The notes under the pieces: model-generated | What the model saw: the letters and a program-made list of their open reading frames with translations, nothing else | Told to the model about the DNA's origin: nothing | Database searches by the model: none | Part shown: in pieces, positions 1 to 10,319 of the stretch | Layout: each line of letters begins with the position of its first letter | Position numbering within the stretch: position 1 is the first letter of the stretch | Assembly: GCA_015680685.1 (NCBI GenBank) | Contig: MNCI01005294.1 | Span: 374,458-438,457, forward strand | Length of the DNA stretch: 64,000 bases | Direction of reading: 5' to 3' | DNA from: Gnetum montanum | Taxonomy: Eukaryota > Streptophyta > Gnetopsida > Gnetales > Gnetaceae | Translations under genes and position numbers: made by a program

Positions 1-308
1 TATCATAAAGTTTGTCTTTATTTTCGGACACAAGGTGTGCTCCGGTACACAATGCTCGAATAATGATTTGTTCGCTTTATGACTCCTACTGTGGGCACTC
101 AGAAATAATTCTAACTCTAAGAGGAAGAAACTACAAGAGTTTGGATAAGGGACTAAGAACTAACTACCAAACCAAGTGTGCTCACCTCCTATTTATAGGC
201 AATGAGATAGGTTGTGATATTGGATGTTTGATATCGCATGGTAGGATCCGATATCATGGACCTGATATCACAAACACAATATCGTGGCCTTGATATCCTA
301 GCTCATCA
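1..308 (-). repeat. 3' LTR of element A (partial, runs off the window start)
   Basis: This is the left-hand LTR of a minus-strand Ty3/gypsy element. On the minus strand it begins TGATGAGC at 308, directly after a purine-rich tract (minus strand TTGTGGGGATA, 309-319). It matches, with scattered substitutions, the split copy at 4139-4174 plus 11285-11520. A TATAAATA box lies on the minus strand at 190-197, and six GATATC-like motifs cluster at 216-297. The downstream end lies outside the window, so the flanking target duplication cannot be read. Homology to the LTRs of element B (TGATGAG start, GATATC cluster, TATAAATAAGAGG-like segment) shows that A and B belong to one family group. Confidence 0.85.
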
Positions 309-2335
309 TATCCCCACAACTGAATAAAAACTTATCCTCGAGTTCCTTACAAAATATTGGGAAGGTATGGGATTATTGATTGAATGATAATTGATGGTGA
401 CATGGGATGACAAACTCAAAGTGCCCAAGGAATGAATCGAAAAATATATCATAACATTGGTGTTCATGCCCACTATGGTGAACACTATACATATATGACA
501 TCCAAACCCTCATTCGATAGATTGGAGACAAAGAGAAAAAAAATGAGGCAGATTGCTACTGATGTTGAAATTGTGCACACTGTTGTTCATCCATAGCTAC
601 ATGTCCAAACTTGTTCCTTGTGTAGAAACTCTAGCTCCAGTCCATCCTGAGTGCTCCCTCTTATCCCAGTCCATTGTTCATGTAATTGCCATCTGCACAC
701 ACAACACATTCACAGATTAGCAAGGGCAGATAAAACCTAATGCAGTTGATACCTTGCCTCAATATAAAGCACATTGGCTAGGTTTTGGGTATCATAGATA
801 CTAAGTGAGAGGTTTATGACTGATAACTACCCAATGTGTAGGGGTAAGGTAATTATGGAATGGAAAAATTTGTGATAGGGCCCCCATGACTAAGAGCGAA
901 CCTCTGGTAGCAATAGAGTGAAAAAATTTTAAAGAACAAGAAGGATATGAGAAACAAAAATGATGAAGCCAGTAAAACAAAAGAAAAAATAGATGTCATT
1001 GATGCGGTGAATGAGAAATAGTTGATTGCAAGAAATGTTGAAGGGAAAGAGCTTAACAATTACACCAAAAAGGAATGCCATTGGATCCTTCCCAAAGTAG
1101 GCTCATGCCTTGAATGCCCTAACAGACCTACAAACCAAAGAGTCCATAGGCTCTTGGAATGACATATGGAAACAATGGTTAAAAACTTACCCACAAGTGT
1201 TTTATCAAAGACTAACAATGCATCGATTAAGATATAGACTCATTGTAAAACTGGCAATGAGATGGAATGTGGAAAGCAATATGAAAAGAGCAGAGAGAAT
1301 GGAATGGAATCCCAAAAATTTAGGTTGTGTAAGGTTCTGTGTGTAATATGTGGTTAAGGTAACTTAATAAAATTTTATCCAAATCTAGATTCAACTAACC
1401 ACATCCAATGACCTCACATCAACACACTTGACCAACCCATTATCCCAAAGTAACAAGAATGCGTCCACAGAGCCATCACCATCCCAACAAGAGAAAAAGA
1501 AGGAAGTGAGAAAGAGCCTTCGTTAGAGGGAACCTTTAGGCATGGGTAACATGTCTTTGCAGTGCCATAACTAGTGCTTGTAGCCCATGTTTCTTTATTA
1601 TGTCTAAGGAATGTTCTTTGAATTCTCACTTGTTGTTTGGTTTTTTTTTAATGTGAGAACCACACCATGCAAAGACTTATTTGATTTAGTCAACTCCCTA
1701 AGATTTGGTCAAGAGCAAGATGGTGGAAAACCTATGAAAAACATCCAAGTACCAAAGAGAACAGCCAACACAAATGTGTCGAACCCCCTTGAGATCACAC
1801 CCTTTTCCATCCATTTGAATCTTTCCTTGGTTTGAAGAGTACTAAGGCACCAATTCATTAATAAGTTTTCTTAGAAAAGGAACAGTACATTTCCAAAATA
1901 AGGGAGACCATAGAGTTGCATGGATAATTGGGTGACGTGGACTCATTGCCTATTTTATCGAAAGAAACCATATCTTAGCATCAACACTAAAAGTCAAAGG
2001 TAAAAACCAAACATTAGCAATAAACACTTATTATAATACAACCCACCATCATGAGCGCTTATTGTGTGATGAAAAAAAATTAATCAAACAAAGAAACAAT
2101 AAAAATGTTAATGATGGCATAAAACAAAAATAAGTAAAGATGAAAAAATGTATAAAATAAAAATATGTAAAAGCAAAGGAATTGAGAGCTTAGAATGGTT
2201 AGCATTGGTGGCCATCTCCCCCATGATTGAGTTAGAAGGAGGAGATCCAAAATAATAAGCAAGGTTGTCCATCAATAGAGGTAGTATTAGTACTAACTAT
2301 TTTAGGCTCATGGAAGGGTTTGGTTTGCTAGATGT
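309..2335 (-). other. 3' untranslated region of element A
   Basis: About 2 kb separate the end of A integrase from its 3' LTR, a long post-pol region as in Athila-type elements. No long ORF is seen. The part 309-892 is clearly homologous to the 3' region of element B (9737-10319). Shared features are a TAGTCATGGGGG tract (minus strand, 881-892), a branch-point plus acceptor-like site, a short ORF, and a shared GGAACTCGAGGAT-containing segment just before the polypurine tract. I recognise nothing in 900-2335. Confidence 0.6.
576..692 (-). pseudogene. Short conserved ORF in the 3' region of A, after an acceptor-like site
   Basis: On the minus strand a TGCTAAT branch-point-like motif and a TG-rich stretch lead to CAG (AG at 693-694) followed immediately by ATGGC (ATG at 690-692). 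The reading frame aligns codon by codon with the 55-codon ORF at 9959-10126 of element B. Shared residues include the MAI start, a DW pair near residue 8-9, a W near residue 17, an A-(R/K)-V step, QG near residue 25, and LW near residue 33-34. Two in-frame stops (TGA at codon 5, TAG near codon 32) break this copy. Function is unknown; it may be a short last exon of a spliced retrotransposon transcript. The alignment was made by eye. Confidence 0.45.
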
Positions 2336-3320
2336 TGACCAATAACTTCTTATTCAGGCTTTCAGGTTTGTAGATCATCATGGCCCCTAAAGGAAAAGCT
2401 TCATGAATGATATAAGGTCCTTCCCACAAAATTTGAAATTTAGTTCATTGGGATACATGTGTGGGATTCCAATAAATAACCTTATCTCCTGGTTGGTATT
2501 TGGCCTTCCTAATCCTTAGGTCATGACAATGTTTGTTAAAGGCCTTGTGCGGTTCATTAGATGATAGTGCGACTAATTAGATTTCATCTAACAAGTTAAG
2601 CTTCATTAGTCGTTCTTTTTGTGCTAGATTGAGGTCAAGGTTAAGGTCACATGTTGTGGATAATGTATGGAGCTCTACTTGAATAGGAAGTGTTGGAAGT
2701 TTGCCATACACTAACTGATAGGGAGAGTAGCCTATAGGGAGTTTCCATGTGGAGTGGTATGCCAATAGAGCATCATTCAGTTCGGTGCTCTAGTCTTGCC
2801 TATACTTGCTAATGGTTTATGTCAATATTTTTGTCATCTCCCTATTGGTGACCTCAACTTGACCATTTTCTTAAGGATGATATGGTGCAGTCAGTTTGTT
2901 CTTTACTCCTAAGCGTTGCATTAACTTTCGAAAAGTCAAACCTATAAAGTGTGTACCATTGTCAAAAATAAGTGCACAAGGCATGCCAAACCTATTTACA
3001 ATTTGTTGTTGAATAAATTGTGCAGCGGTAGATGATGTATAGTCCGTAACAGCAATTACTTCTACCCACTTGGTAAAATAGTCAACAACAACAATAATGT
3101 AGGCTTTTCCATTGGACATCAATGTAATAGGCCCGATAAAATCAATTCCCCATATATTAAAAGGTTCTAAAGGTTGAACCTATTGTTGCAGATCCTCCAT
3201 TTTAGCAGTCATTCCCCCATCATGTTGGCAGTGCTCACAAGATTGGAAGAAATGATGAGCATCCTAGAATAATGTAGGCCAATAATATCCTACAAGAAAG
3301 ATTTTTATGGCTATTCATCT
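2336..3320 (-). pseudogene. Integrase of element A (Ty3/gypsy, Athila-like)
   Basis: The minus strand encodes a recognisable gypsy integrase in broken frames. In order it shows a zinc-binding region with GYYWP and CEHC (about 3180-3300), WGIDFIGPI leading into the catalytic core, VVDYFTKWVE (3060-3090), and FDNGTHF with the second catalytic Asp near 2960. The core ends near LTAPYHP (2871). The 2577-2765 stretch carries the TP/SPYQLVYGK-type segment and 2340-2560 the C-terminal domain with WEGPYII. The third catalytic residue (Glu) lies in the poorly preserved part near 2850. Stops and frameshifts make it non-functional. RNase H lies just upstream on the same strand and the 3' LTR downstream, the normal gypsy order. 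Confidence 0.85.
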
Positions 3321-3439
3321 CCCTGCATAATGACACCCTCAAGGGCCCTCATGAGCATCTTGAAGAACTCACAATTAATCTACATCAAGAACACACCATC
3401 AAACCAAGCCATCGGGACATACTTGGCTCAGTGAAGAAA

Positions 3440-4130
3440 CTATTGTTTCTTTTTAACATCTAACCCTTGTGGTGTCTCTTGTGTAAGGAGATAAGTGAGA
3501 ATGCTACTATTCCAATTTGTATCAGTAGGTAAGTGATTGTTTATTACACCTGCAAAGAGGAGTTCATTATGGAAATGGTCAGAAATTGGATATTCATCCT
3601 CTTTGTTGTCCCATTGCAACCAAGATAAATGATCAAAAACAACATTCTCAGTGCCTTTATGATCAATCATCGTAAGATCAAACTCTTGTAAGATCATGAG
3701 CCATCGTATGATGTGAGGGCTCACCATTGGTTTATTCATTAGGAACCAAATTTCACTATGATCTGTATGTACAAATATCCTATAGCCCAATACATAGTGC
3801 CTAAATTTTTCTAGTGCCAATACCATAGCCATTAACTCTTTCTTCATTGTGGAGTAATTGAGTTGTGCACCATTGCATAGTGGATGTAATAGGGATGTTT
3901 TTGGTCATCTAACTATGTAAGTACAGCTCCTAAGGAAAATTTGGATATGTCATTCATTATGTGCAACAGTTTGAACCAATCAGGAGCTTGTATAATGGGT
4001 GTTTCTACAAGGTTCTGTCTTAAGGTTTGGAAGGCTAGCTTGCATTCCTTGGTCCATTCAAAAGGTACATCCTTCTTTGTCTACCAACTATATATAGCAT
4101 TAAGGGTGAGAGATAAGCTATTCTGAATGC
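3440..4130 (-). pseudogene. Reverse transcriptase C-terminus and RNase H of element A
   Basis: From 4110 downward the minus strand reads the end of gypsy reverse transcriptase (FEWTKEC, then a PIIQAPDW segment), followed by RNase H. RNase H motifs seen are KELMAMVLALEKFRHYVLG, a VHTDH segment carrying a catalytic Asp, and LQEFDLTMIDHKGTENVVFDHLS. The last intact stretch is 135 codons (3440-3847). Everything upstream in the element (gag, protease and most of reverse transcriptase) is missing, and the coding sequence runs directly into LTR sequence at about 4110-4135. So A has a large internal deletion at its 5' end. Confidence 0.85.
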
Positions 4131-4174
4131 TGCAAGGTTTATCATAAAGTTCATCTTTATTTTCAGACACAAGG
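4131..4174 (-). repeat. 5' LTR of element A, first piece (truncated)
   Basis: This short piece matches window positions 1-36 and is the downstream part of the A 5' LTR left of the B insertion. It resumes at 11285. On the minus strand it reads AATAAAGATGAACTTTATG-like sequence, homologous to an internal part of the B LTR (near 10595-10625). The LTR is truncated on its left, where it meets reverse transcriptase. The last five bases, CAAGG (4170-4174), are the target site duplicated by B. Confidence 0.8.
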
Positions 4175-5029
4175 TGATGAGACGCAATATCGCATGCATT
4201 GCTATATCGCGTACGCGATATCGCTGCCGTCACGATATCGCATCCTCTGCGATATCGCGTACTCGATATCATGGTCCACTGCCAAATTTACAAATAAGAG
4301 GTAGCACTCCCCTCATTTCCCATCCTAGGCTTAAAGTAGGAAAACTCTAGTAGTTTGATCACTCCACGGATAGAATATTTTCCATGTGCCCACAGTAGGA
4401 GTCCCCAAGTGAACGGATCTTTATTCGAGCAGCTTTGTACCTGAACGCAAGTTGTGTATGGAAATAAAGATGACCTTTGTGGATAAACCTTGTAGTGCAT
4501 GGAATAGGATTTATTACCTATTATTTATTACCTACATTAGCACAGCATGAGTACGACTTGATTATGAGCATTGACAAATGTGTATGGCTAGTCAAGGAAT
4601 CGACTGCTTATCACGTTTAGGCTAGTTAAGTGCCTCAGTATGACCACTTCGAGCACGTGCGTTATGTGTGGTGATCCCAGTAACGATTAGTGTTTGGTAG
4701 CCACAGTTGCATAGTTCAGGGTGTGTATGGTAAGTGGGAATGGATGTTGACGCTAGTTAATTTAGACTTAGCCTTAGTTAGAGTTAGTTAGTTTCTCAAC
4801 CCTTTGCTCTTAGCATAGAAGACATAAAACCATAAAAGACCATAAAAATCATATACCTCATACTTACTTAACCATACACCGTGACAACTACAAGTAAGTT
4901 TGGGAAGACAATGAATGACCCCAAGTGTTCCATGGGGTGTTTAGGCATTTAGTCTATGGAGTTTGACTAAATCCTACGTGCTGTGCTAGTTTCGTATGGT
5001 TGAGTGTAGGGTTACCTCGCCATTCATCA
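4175..5029 (+). repeat. 5' LTR of element B
   Basis: The 855-bp LTR starts TGATGAGACG and ends CATTCATCA. It pairs with 10320-11284. The first 100 bases hold at least four GATATC palindromes plus two variants, and CpG-rich palindromes survive here that are decayed in the 3' copy. The expected TATA box reads TACAAATA (4289-4296) against TATAAATA in the 3' LTR, so this promoter copy appears mutated. Confidence 0.9.
4204..4221. repeat. 18-bp perfect palindrome in the 5' LTR of B
   Basis: ATATCGCGTACGCGATAT equals its own reverse complement and holds four CpG dinucleotides. It lies in the GATATC cluster near the start of the LTR (U3). The matching part of the 3' LTR (around 10347-10372) has lost most of these CpGs to CA or TG. 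Confidence 0.85.
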
Positions 5030-5030
5030 T

Positions 5031-5048
5031 TGGCACCGTTGTCAAGGA
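5031..5048 (+). other. Primer binding site of element B
   Basis: TGGCACCGTTGTCAAGGA begins two bases after the 5' LTR end. It resembles the TGGCGCCGTTGCC-type site of Athila and Tat elements, usually described as complementary to tRNA-Asp. The differences look like cytosine-deamination transitions. Assigning the tRNA is an inference from family knowledge. Confidence 0.65.
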
Positions 5049-5133
5049 CTAAGTTTTTGTGCGCCATATAGAACATAAGGGATATCACTCACATCGTTGT
5101 GAGCCTTAACAAACCTTTAGGTTAATCAAATAA

Positions 5134-7191
5134 AAATTTTATAATGGTAAAATTAGCACACCAATAAAAATTCCTTCTTCTCATAAGAGCAACTCACCAC
5201 CTAAGGACCACACACGAGACAGTTGGCAACATAAAAAACATAACCCAAATCAGCCAAGTCCTAAACAATACAAGATAGTTTATACTCATCTTGATAAGTA
5301 TATTCTAGACTTCACTTTTATCCTCCATACCGACGAGAAACTGTGGTGGAGAGATTTGCAAGGTAACATTGTGTTACCCCCAAATAGATCAATCTCTCAC
5401 ATGCTTTTTCATGCCTTGACATAGATAGGCATGACTGAACTATACACTGAATACATTGCAGAAGATTTTGACATGAGGCATTATTATCCCACAGATGCCC
5501 AACGTATGAGAGACTTAAGGCAGGAGAGTCAACATGCACTATTGAAGGGCAAGGTCCCGCACGTCCTTAGCAAAATAGGAGATGAGGAACCCCTTATCAC
5601 GGGTTCTTTAACAAAAGATGTTCCTCCTCCTAACAATGATGAAGAGGTTGGGTATTAGAACCTATGATCAATGATACATATCCCTGGTTCTGATGCCTAT
5701 GAACACCAATTGTTCACAGAGGGAACAAGCACTTATGCTAAGGACGGGCACTTAGATCGTCACCACGATTGGGGCCGTAGCAGTCGAAGAGAAGGAAAGA
5801 AACATCGTCATGGTAATGGTTCCCCTTCTTCTTCCCCTTCTTCACATCACTCATCCTCTCCTTCCACATCTAGGTGTAGCCACCATGAACATAAAGGTGA
5901 GGATAAAAGTAAGAGGGATGAAAGACCTCGATGGGAAAGTTGAGAGAGAGGAAAAGGGCAAGGACATAGGGAGAGTAGGGAGCAATGTAGACATCGCAGG
6001 CTTCATGAAAGAGATGATCATGATGAGCCCCTACTCACAACCTGATGTATGCTTGACATAACGGAGGTAGTTAGGATTTCCACAAGGCATTTAAAGGATA
6101 GTCAGATCAAATGATTAGACATGAACAATATCCCACGATTTGAAGGGGGATATAATGCTGATCCGCAAAATCATTTACAAGCATTCCACAATGCCTGTGC
6201 CTTGCAAAGTATAGAAAATGAGTGGCAAAAACTTAAGTTATTCCCAAGGAAACTCACCAAGGAAGCAGAGACCTAGTACCGGTCCTTAGAACCGAAAACC
6301 ATTAGGAGGTGGAGTACGATGCTAGAACTGTTCAACGATAAGTATCAAACGTACTCCAGAGTGTCCAATTTGCCTAAGCAAATCCAAGGCTGGAAGCAAG
6401 GTACATATGAACCCTTGGATGCTGCCATGGCCCACTAGTACACATTGTTGCATCATTGCTCGAGCCATGGGTGCGCTCAGCGAGATCAACTTTGCCACAT
6501 TGTGAATGGGCTAAGGCATGAAACTAGAAGAACCCTTGGAACTTACGCCCAAGGGAGACTCTCACAACTTAGAGCCCATGAAGTACATAGCTTGTTGGAA
6601 CAAGTAGTAAAAGAAGAGGGTGAGCTACGCAAAAGGGAAATTGTGGAAGAGTACAACCACGATCCCTCCCTTCGAAAGAAGGAAGTGAAATTTTGTAATG
6701 AAGAGGATGAGTCACCACTTGAAGAGTTGGTGAACCGGAAAACCTTGTCGATCCAAAAATTAACAACAGAAATAGCAGCTAAGGTAAACGACGTATGGAG
6801 TTCCATAGACTCTAAAATTGAAACTATCTTAAAAATCATAAAATATTCTAAGGTAGAACAAAGTAGTGACAAAGGTAAGAAAAAGTGGAGAGATTTAAGC
6901 CCTGCACATAACAAGGATAAGGAAAAAATCACTAACTCCAATGTGGTTGTGGATTCACATCCAGATGATGACGATGGATGTGAGATCTACCACTATGACC
7001 ATCCTAAGGGATGTTGCCCCATCATCTCACATCTACAGGAGTCTGGGGTGTATGCGCTTAATCCAAGACTCAACCAATGGCAAACACCCCAAAGGTTACC
7101 TTATCCACAAGGTAACCCAAGGCAGTTCCACCAACCACTAACGTATTATCCAAGTGGAACTCCACCACAGCCCATTGGACAGCATCGGTAG
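5134..7191 (+). pseudogene. gag of element B (broken by in-frame stops)
   Basis: A single reading frame runs from about 5134 with no frameshift, interrupted by TAG at 5422, 5656, 6274, 6436 and 7189 and TGA at 5665, 5941, 6043 and 6112. No clear start ATG is left near 5140-5160. The N-terminal part is basic and serine-rich (SSPSSHHSSSPSTSR, about 5825-5870). The retrotransposon gag domain starts with IPRFEGG (6130). Its LFPRKLTKEAET motif is followed by a stop where the family has Trp-Tyr, then RRWSTMLELFNDKY. A charged helical part follows (6600-6900), and a Cys/His segment CEIYHYDHPKGCC (6981-7019) could be a degenerate zinc knuckle. It leads in frame into the protease. Confidence 0.85.
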
Positions 7192-8391
7192 TGGCAATAC
7201 CCACAGTCATGGAGGATGCCATCGCCGAAACATCAGTACCCTTACCGACAGCCTGATCCTTATGGATATTATGTGCAGCAGCCGATTTCTCTAAGTGACT
7301 CTATGAGTCACACAACCCCCAACCAGTACTACCAAGTTTGGGAGTACTTTAGAAGGACTCCCTCTCCTTTGAGAGACACTCCATACCCACATCATCCTCC
7401 TAATCCATCTGCACCTCTTCCACCACAAGTAGTTCCCATAACACCTCCTGCTCCAACATTGCAAGGGGAAGTTCCTCCTCAACTACAGCAACGTCACACT
7501 ATGAGAACTATAAATATCGAACCTGCTGCTAGTTCTGACAACTATAAAAAGAGAAGACCTTACTTCAGAACCAAAATCCCAGACAAACTCTCACAACAAC
7601 AAGCAGTTCGACCCATGTACACTCCTCCATCATCTAACACTTCGGAGAACTCTTCAGTCCAACAAAACTTAACGCATACGGTTATGTTAATGCATGCCGT
7701 AACTGATTGGATCAAGGTGGACCATCTTCCCAGGAAACTAACTAATCCTAGGAGTCCCTTAATCTATTTACAGATCATCGAAAATGAACCACATAGGGCT
7801 CTTCTTGACTCAGGTTCCAGAGTCAACTTAATATCCCGAGAGATGTATCACGCCTGGAACCTACCCCAACTTAAGAAGAGCAACATTCAACTAGAGCTGG
7901 TAGACCAGTCCATCACCATTCCCTTAGGATTGGTGGAGGACATCGTTACCATTGTGTGTGGTTGGTCTTACCTAGCTGATTTCCTGGTGATTAAAGTTAA
8001 CAACAATGAAGGGGACTTCCCAATTATAATGGGAAGGGCATGGATTAGTATAGTAGATGCATGCCTTAGGATCCATGATCTTTTCTTAGAAATTTCTAAG
8101 GTAAACATTTGTGGAAAGATCGAGAAGAGGAAAGTTCCATGCATCACATACAGTGATTCATCGGGTGATGACATGGAGGAAATGCCTCCATGTGACAGGT
8201 GTGCCCTTGAAAATTTGCAACAAAGATGCCTGTATGTAGCAACCACACAAGAAGTAGTAGACACTCGTGGTTGACAGCTACTCGAAGGAACAACCAAATA
8301 TTCATGGAAAAAATTGAGGAAACCCACACCCATAATGAAAGCAAATATACATTGGAGCATTAGCATTGCCAACTTCCACCCCTTAATCTAA
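7192..8391 (+). pseudogene. Aspartyl protease region of element B
   Basis: This continues in the same frame as gag after a TAG at 7189. A Pro/Gln-rich linker (7216-7680) leads to a retropepsin-like domain. The catalytic motif LLDSGSRVNLIS is at about 7801-7836 (DSG triad present), with LADFLVIKV and the FPIIMGRAWI flap-side segment following at 7972-8050. TGA at 8272 ends the 352-codon stretch, but the frame stays open beyond it to TAA at 8389, so 8272 may be another premature stop. No reverse transcriptase follows; only about 285 bases precede the N gap. In autonomous gypsy elements reverse transcriptase would follow directly. Confidence 0.85.
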
Positions 8392-8626
8392 GATCATCAA
8401 TTGGGAGAAGTTGGGCACTTCTTAGAAATTCAAACAGGCGCTCATTATTTTGGATCTCTCCCTTATAACTCAGTCATGGAGAAGATGGCCACCTATGCTA
8501 ATCATATGAGGCCCTCAATTCTTTTTCGATTTTTTTTACAATGTTTTTGTCTTACATATTTTTGTTTTACAAATTTCTTTAACTTTTCTAGTTTTTGTTT
8601 TACATCATCGTTATACTTTTCCACTT

Positions 8627-8652
8627 TGTGTGTGTGTGTGTGTGTGTGTGTG
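8627..8652. repeat. (TG)13 microsatellite
   Basis: Uninterrupted TG repeat of 26 bases in the region after the protease of element B, close to the assembly gap. Confidence 0.95.
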
Positions 8653-8675
8653 ATCCACCCTGTAAGTTTGTCCCA

Positions 8676-9405
8676 NNNNNNNNNNNNNNNNNNNNNNNNN
8701 NNNNNNNNNNNNNNNNNNNNNNNNNNNNNNNNNNNNNNNNNNNNNNNNNNNNNNNNNNNNNNNNNNNNNNNNNNNNNNNNNNNNNNNNNNNNNNNNNNNN
8801 NNNNNNNNNNNNNNNNNNNNNNNNNNNNNNNNNNNNNNNNNNNNNNNNNNNNNNNNNNNNNNNNNNNNNNNNNNNNNNNNNNNNNNNNNNNNNNNNNNNN
8901 NNNNNNNNNNNNNNNNNNNNNNNNNNNNNNNNNNNNNNNNNNNNNNNNNNNNNNNNNNNNNNNNNNNNNNNNNNNNNNNNNNNNNNNNNNNNNNNNNNNN
9001 NNNNNNNNNNNNNNNNNNNNNNNNNNNNNNNNNNNNNNNNNNNNNNNNNNNNNNNNNNNNNNNNNNNNNNNNNNNNNNNNNNNNNNNNNNNNNNNNNNNN
9101 NNNNNNNNNNNNNNNNNNNNNNNNNNNNNNNNNNNNNNNNNNNNNNNNNNNNNNNNNNNNNNNNNNNNNNNNNNNNNNNNNNNNNNNNNNNNNNNNNNNN
9201 NNNNNNNNNNNNNNNNNNNNNNNNNNNNNNNNNNNNNNNNNNNNNNNNNNNNNNNNNNNNNNNNNNNNNNNNNNNNNNNNNNNNNNNNNNNNNNNNNNNN
9301 NNNNNNNNNNNNNNNNNNNNNNNNNNNNNNNNNNNNNNNNNNNNNNNNNNNNNNNNNNNNNNNNNNNNNNNNNNNNNNNNNNNNNNNNNNNNNNNNNNNN
9401 NNNNN
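8676..9405. other. Assembly gap (730 N)
   Basis: A run of N lies inside element B. Long open frames across it are artefacts. The true content and length are unknown, which limits the claim that B lacks pol. Confidence 1.
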
Positions 9406-9958
9406 GTATATATTTTGGTTGATGCATTGTTTTCTTTTTGGTAAATTCTTGTGATTAAGACTTTAACTCTTGTTTTAAATGACATTCCCCGAGCCTACGG
9501 ACTCTTTGACTGTGGGCTTGTCAGGGCATTAAGGGCATGAGCCTGCTTTGGGGAGGACCCACTAACATTCCTATTTGGAGCATTAGTTAAATTCTTTCCC
9601 TTAAAATTTTGCAATTAATTTTATTTTGTTCATTTCCATCTTGACATCCATTTTATCGATGCCATAGTTGTCCCTTTTTATCTATCTTTCTTACTCCTTT
9701 TCCTTCTCCATTCTAACGCTATCAAAGGTTTGTGATTAGTCATGGGGGCATAGAGCCTAATTTTTTTTATTTTCTCCTAGCCCCAAAATTTTTTGATTTT
9801 CTTCCTAACCCCTACACCTTCGGTAGTCATCATTAATATATTCCCAGATCCATATCAGCCATACCACAACCTAGCCAATGGACCTACACCGAAGCAAGGT
9901 ATTAATTACATGATGATTCATTTACCCTTGCTAATATATGATTGTGTTTTGTGTGTAG
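9406..9958 (+). other. 3' region of element B with acceptor-like site
   Basis: This is non-coding DNA homologous to the 3' region of element A. It holds a first TAGTCATGGGGG tract at 9737-9748, about 572 bases before the 3' LTR; A has the same tract at nearly the same distance (about 573). At 9928-9958 a TGCTAAT branch-point-like motif and a T/G-rich stretch end in GTGTGTAG directly before ATGGCG, like a plant 3' splice site. Confidence 0.6.
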
Positions 9959-10126
9959 ATGGCGATCATACAAACAACGGATTGGATTTGGAGCAAACAC
10001 TTGGAATGGAGCAGTGCTAAAGTAGCTATGCAAGGAGCAAGATCAATGACGCACTTATGGATAGACAATGAAGGTGCAATCTTGGCATTGGCAACAGCAA
10101 CAGTTCTTTCTCTCTCTCTTTCTTAG
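9959..10126 (+). CDS. Short ORF (55 aa) in the 3' region of B, conserved with element A
   Basis: ATG at 9959 directly follows an acceptor-like AG, and the frame closes with TAG at 10124. The product is small and mildly hydrophobic at its end (ALATATVLSLSLS). It begins MAIIQTTDW and contains SAKVAMQG and LWIDNEG. The homologous stretch of element A (576-692, minus strand) keeps the same frame and similar residues despite much third-position and silent change. Whether it is translated alone, is a spliced last exon, or is chance is unknown; I recognise no domain. Confidence 0.4.
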   Translation: MAIIQTTDWIWSKHLEWSSAKVAMQGARSMTHLWIDNEGAILALATATVLSLSLS

Positions 10127-10305
10127 CTGCCAACTAAGTCCTAATGTCATTGTAATAAGGTGTTCACCCTTGTTGTCATGAACACCAATTTTTTCTATTC
10201 TTCTAATGATGATCTATTCACATGTCATCCCATTAGTTCCATTCCCCTCAATAATTCCATACCTTCCCAATATTATTGTAAGGAACTCGAGGATGAGTTT
10301 TCATT

Positions 10306-10319
10306 TAGTCATGGGGGTA
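10306..10319 (+). other. Polypurine tract of element B
   Basis: TAGTCATGGGGGTA lies immediately before the 3' LTR start TGATGAG, where plus-strand priming occurs in LTR elements. Element A has the related TTGTGGGGATA in the same place. Confidence 0.7.

Noticed and set aside
3941-4126. 61-codon plus-strand ORF
   Set aside because: It is antisense to the reverse transcriptase end of element A.
6543-6941. 132-codon minus-strand ORF
   Set aside because: It is antisense to the gag of element B, which has clear domain motifs in the plus frame.
8401-9485. Long open frames on both strands across 8401-9485
   Set aside because: They consist mostly of N from the assembly gap.
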